DNA of 7,165 nucleotides from Candidatus Mcinerneyibacteriota bacterium (GTDB taxonomy: Bacteria > AUK180 > JAQVHJ01), in the NCBI GenBank assembly GCA_030630935.1, contig DAOVMD010000151.1, positions 1-7,165 of the forward strand, written 5' to 3'. The stretch's first letter is position 1. Every line of letters starts with the position of its first letter. Positions 6,163-7,165 of the stretch are shown piece after piece. The notes under the pieces were generated by a model. The model did no database searches, was not told the origin of the DNA, and was given only the letters and a program-made list of their open reading frames with translations. The position numbers and the translations under genes were made by a program.

Positions 6163-6675
6163 CTATCTGTATAAGCGGTCTTGGACTTTCTTTGTAATAT
6201 CAAGACTTTTATCATAATATAGAGTAGCTTGCTTCTTTAAAACAATAGTATATTTCTCATTCTTTGCAATATCCTCAACTATAAATAAAACTTTCTGCTC
6301 CAACTTCTCAAATAACTGCTTTTCCTGCTCTGAAAGTTCCTGCTGATACTGATTAAATAATGATTGTAATTTCTTGAATTCTGTTTCAAGTTCTTTACGT
6401 AGTTCTTCCTTCTTTGCTTCATCCATTACTGCAAGCTGCTTCTTAAGATTTGCTTCTTTTGCTGCTAATGCCTTCATACGGGTGTCAAGGTCAGTCTGCT
6501 TCTCAATAAATTCTGTTTTTAACTTTTCAAGTCCATCTTTAAACTCTTGATAGTTCTCTACTACTTCATTAACATCAACCACTGCAACTTTAATTGAACC
6601 TGCAAAAGCTGAACTTACAGAAAATAGTGAAATAAAGAAAATTACACCAACGAGAATATTCAAATTCTTTCTCAT
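6163..6675 (-). CDS. skp: Skp/OmpH-family periplasmic chaperone
   Basis: A 170-residue protein, the usual length for the family. Residues 1-25 form a signal peptide: basic MRKN, a hydrophobic core (residues 5-18), and an AFA|G cleavage site after Ala25. The mature protein opens with IKVAVVDVNEVV, the strand-like start typical of OmpH proteins. A long charged, Lys/Glu/Gln-rich coiled coil follows (about residues 45-130), then a short C-terminal segment (about 140-170, KYTIVLKKQATLYYDKSLDIT) that returns to the body domain. Skp trimers hold unfolded outer-membrane proteins in the periplasm and pass them to BamA, which matches its place directly after bamA. The start is the ATG at 6673-6675, supported by GGAGG at 6682-6686 with a 6-base spacer. 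The stop is TAG. The family assignment is firm; that it chaperones barrels in this organism is inferred from family and context. Confidence 0.92.
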   Translation of the reverse strand: MRKNLNILVGVIFFISLFSVSSAFAGSIKVAVVDVNEVVENYQEFKDGLEKLKTEFIEKQTDLDTRMKALAAKEANLKKQLAVMDEAKKEELRKELETEFKKLQSLFNQYQQELSEQEKQLFEKLEQKVLFIVEDIAKNEKYTIVLKKQATLYYDKSLDITKKVQDRLYR

Positions 6676-6689
6676 TTTAAACCTCCAAA

Positions 6690-7165
6690 TTAAAATTCTG
6701 TTCCTATTCTAAAATGCAATCGCCCGGTATCCCAGGTTTTGCCTTCTTCTGATTTTGTCGGATGATTAAGTCCCCAAGCATAATCAATATGTAAAACTCC
6801 GAAGAATGGGACATCAATCATAAAACCGAGACCATAACTTGTATAAAGATCAAAACTATGAATTGACAATGGTTCAACATAAACTTCATCAAGTTTCCCG
6901 TCATTATCAATATCAAAATATATCTTTGACCAGGTATTCCCTGCATCAAAGAAAACCGCACCCCATAACCTATCATAAACAGGGAATTTATATTCGAGTG
7001 TAATGTTTAACATCCTATCCCCACCTATTGGATAAGTGGTAACACCATAAACAATAGTCCCATCCTCGATTAATTCCTGACCGGTAGCGGGGTCAATTAC
7101 AAGACCGGAAATCGGGTCAACCCATTCGCCGGTATAAGGATTAATGATAAAGTTCCTGGTGAAAA
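6690..7165 (-). CDS. bamA: BamA (Omp85 family) outer-membrane assembly protein, C-terminal part, 5' end outside window
   Basis: About 157 residues are visible. The reading frame stays open from the TAA at 6690-6692 to the right edge, so the Met codon at 7011-7013 is internal and the gene begins outside the window. BamA is the barrel that folds and inserts outer-membrane proteins; only the last barrel strands are seen here, and the periplasmic POTRA domains are not. Family signs are PIGGDRM followed by an LEYKFPV strand, then FFDAGNTW, a YGLGF strand, an IDYAWGL strand, and a last strand FRIGTEF ending in the terminal Phe usual for outer-membrane barrels. Two loops are odd: three tandem octapeptides (7071-7142) just before PIGGDRM, and a DIDNDGKLD stretch (6888-6914) after FFDAGNTW. 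The stop lies 14 bases before the skp start. The skp/lpxD neighbours favour BamA over TamA or another Omp85 protein, though the POTRA region would be needed for certainty. Confidence 0.88.
   Translation of the reverse strand, partial: FTRNFIINPYTGEWVDPISGLVIDPATGQELIEDGTIVYGVTTYPIGGDRMLNITLEYKFPVYDRLWGAVFFDAGNTWSKIYFDIDNDGKLDEVYVEPLSIHSFDLYTSYGLGFMIDVPFFGVLHIDYAWGLNHPTKSEEGKTWDTGRLHFRIGTEF

Noticed and set aside
7011-7013. ATG as the start of a 107-residue protein
   Set aside because: The same frame continues open to the window edge with BamA-like PIGGDRM immediately upstream, so the Met is internal.

Overview
The window is an A+T-rich stretch of a Gram-negative (diderm) bacterial chromosome. 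Every recognised gene lies on the minus strand, so the text reads right to left. The order of transcription is bamA (3' part only), skp/ompH, lpxD, fabZ, lpxA, a DegT-family aminotransferase (gnnB-like), a Gfo/Idh/MocA oxidoreductase (gnnA-like) and cysS. Gaps between genes run from a 4-base overlap to 34 bases and leave no room for a strong internal promoter. I read this as one operon whose promoter lies beyond the right edge.

The right third (6129-7165) is outer-membrane biogenesis: the end of the BamA beta-barrel and a signal-peptide-bearing Skp/OmpH chaperone. The middle (3848-6128) is early lipid A synthesis: LpxD, FabZ and LpxA, all acting on 3-hydroxyacyl-ACP. The next block (1804-3851) is the most informative. 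It holds a PLP aminotransferase and an NAD-dependent sugar dehydrogenase, joined to lpxA and to each other by 4-base ATGA stop/start overlaps. This arrangement fits the GnnA/GnnB pathway described in Acidithiobacillus ferrooxidans and inferred in Leptospira. That pathway turns UDP-GlcNAc into its 3-amino analogue, which LpxA then acylates through an amide. The predicted product is lipid A built on 2,3-diamino-2,3-dideoxyglucose with amide-linked primary acyl chains. Cysteinyl-tRNA synthetase ends the operon 3 bases after gnnA.

The left 381 bases carry no gene. They hold a dense cluster of short palindromes, including two with a shared TCCCTACGGGA core, one perfect 22-bp palindrome, and a nested set ending next to the cysS stop codon. 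These look like dispersed genomic repeats.

The lineage cannot be fixed from sequence alone. The bamA-skp-lpxD-fabZ-lpxA order, low G+C and palindromic spacers suggest a member of, or relative of, the FCB assemblage (Bacteroidota/Chlorobiota/Ignavibacteriota or candidate phyla near them). Against the first three, fabZ here is free-standing rather than fused to lpxC. lpxC and lpxB are not in the window.

No new defence or mobile system is visible. The points most worth following are the lipid A chemistry implied by lpxA-gnnB-gnnA, the unusual BamA loop sequences (three tandem DPxTG-like octapeptides and a DxDxDG loop), and the palindrome cluster.
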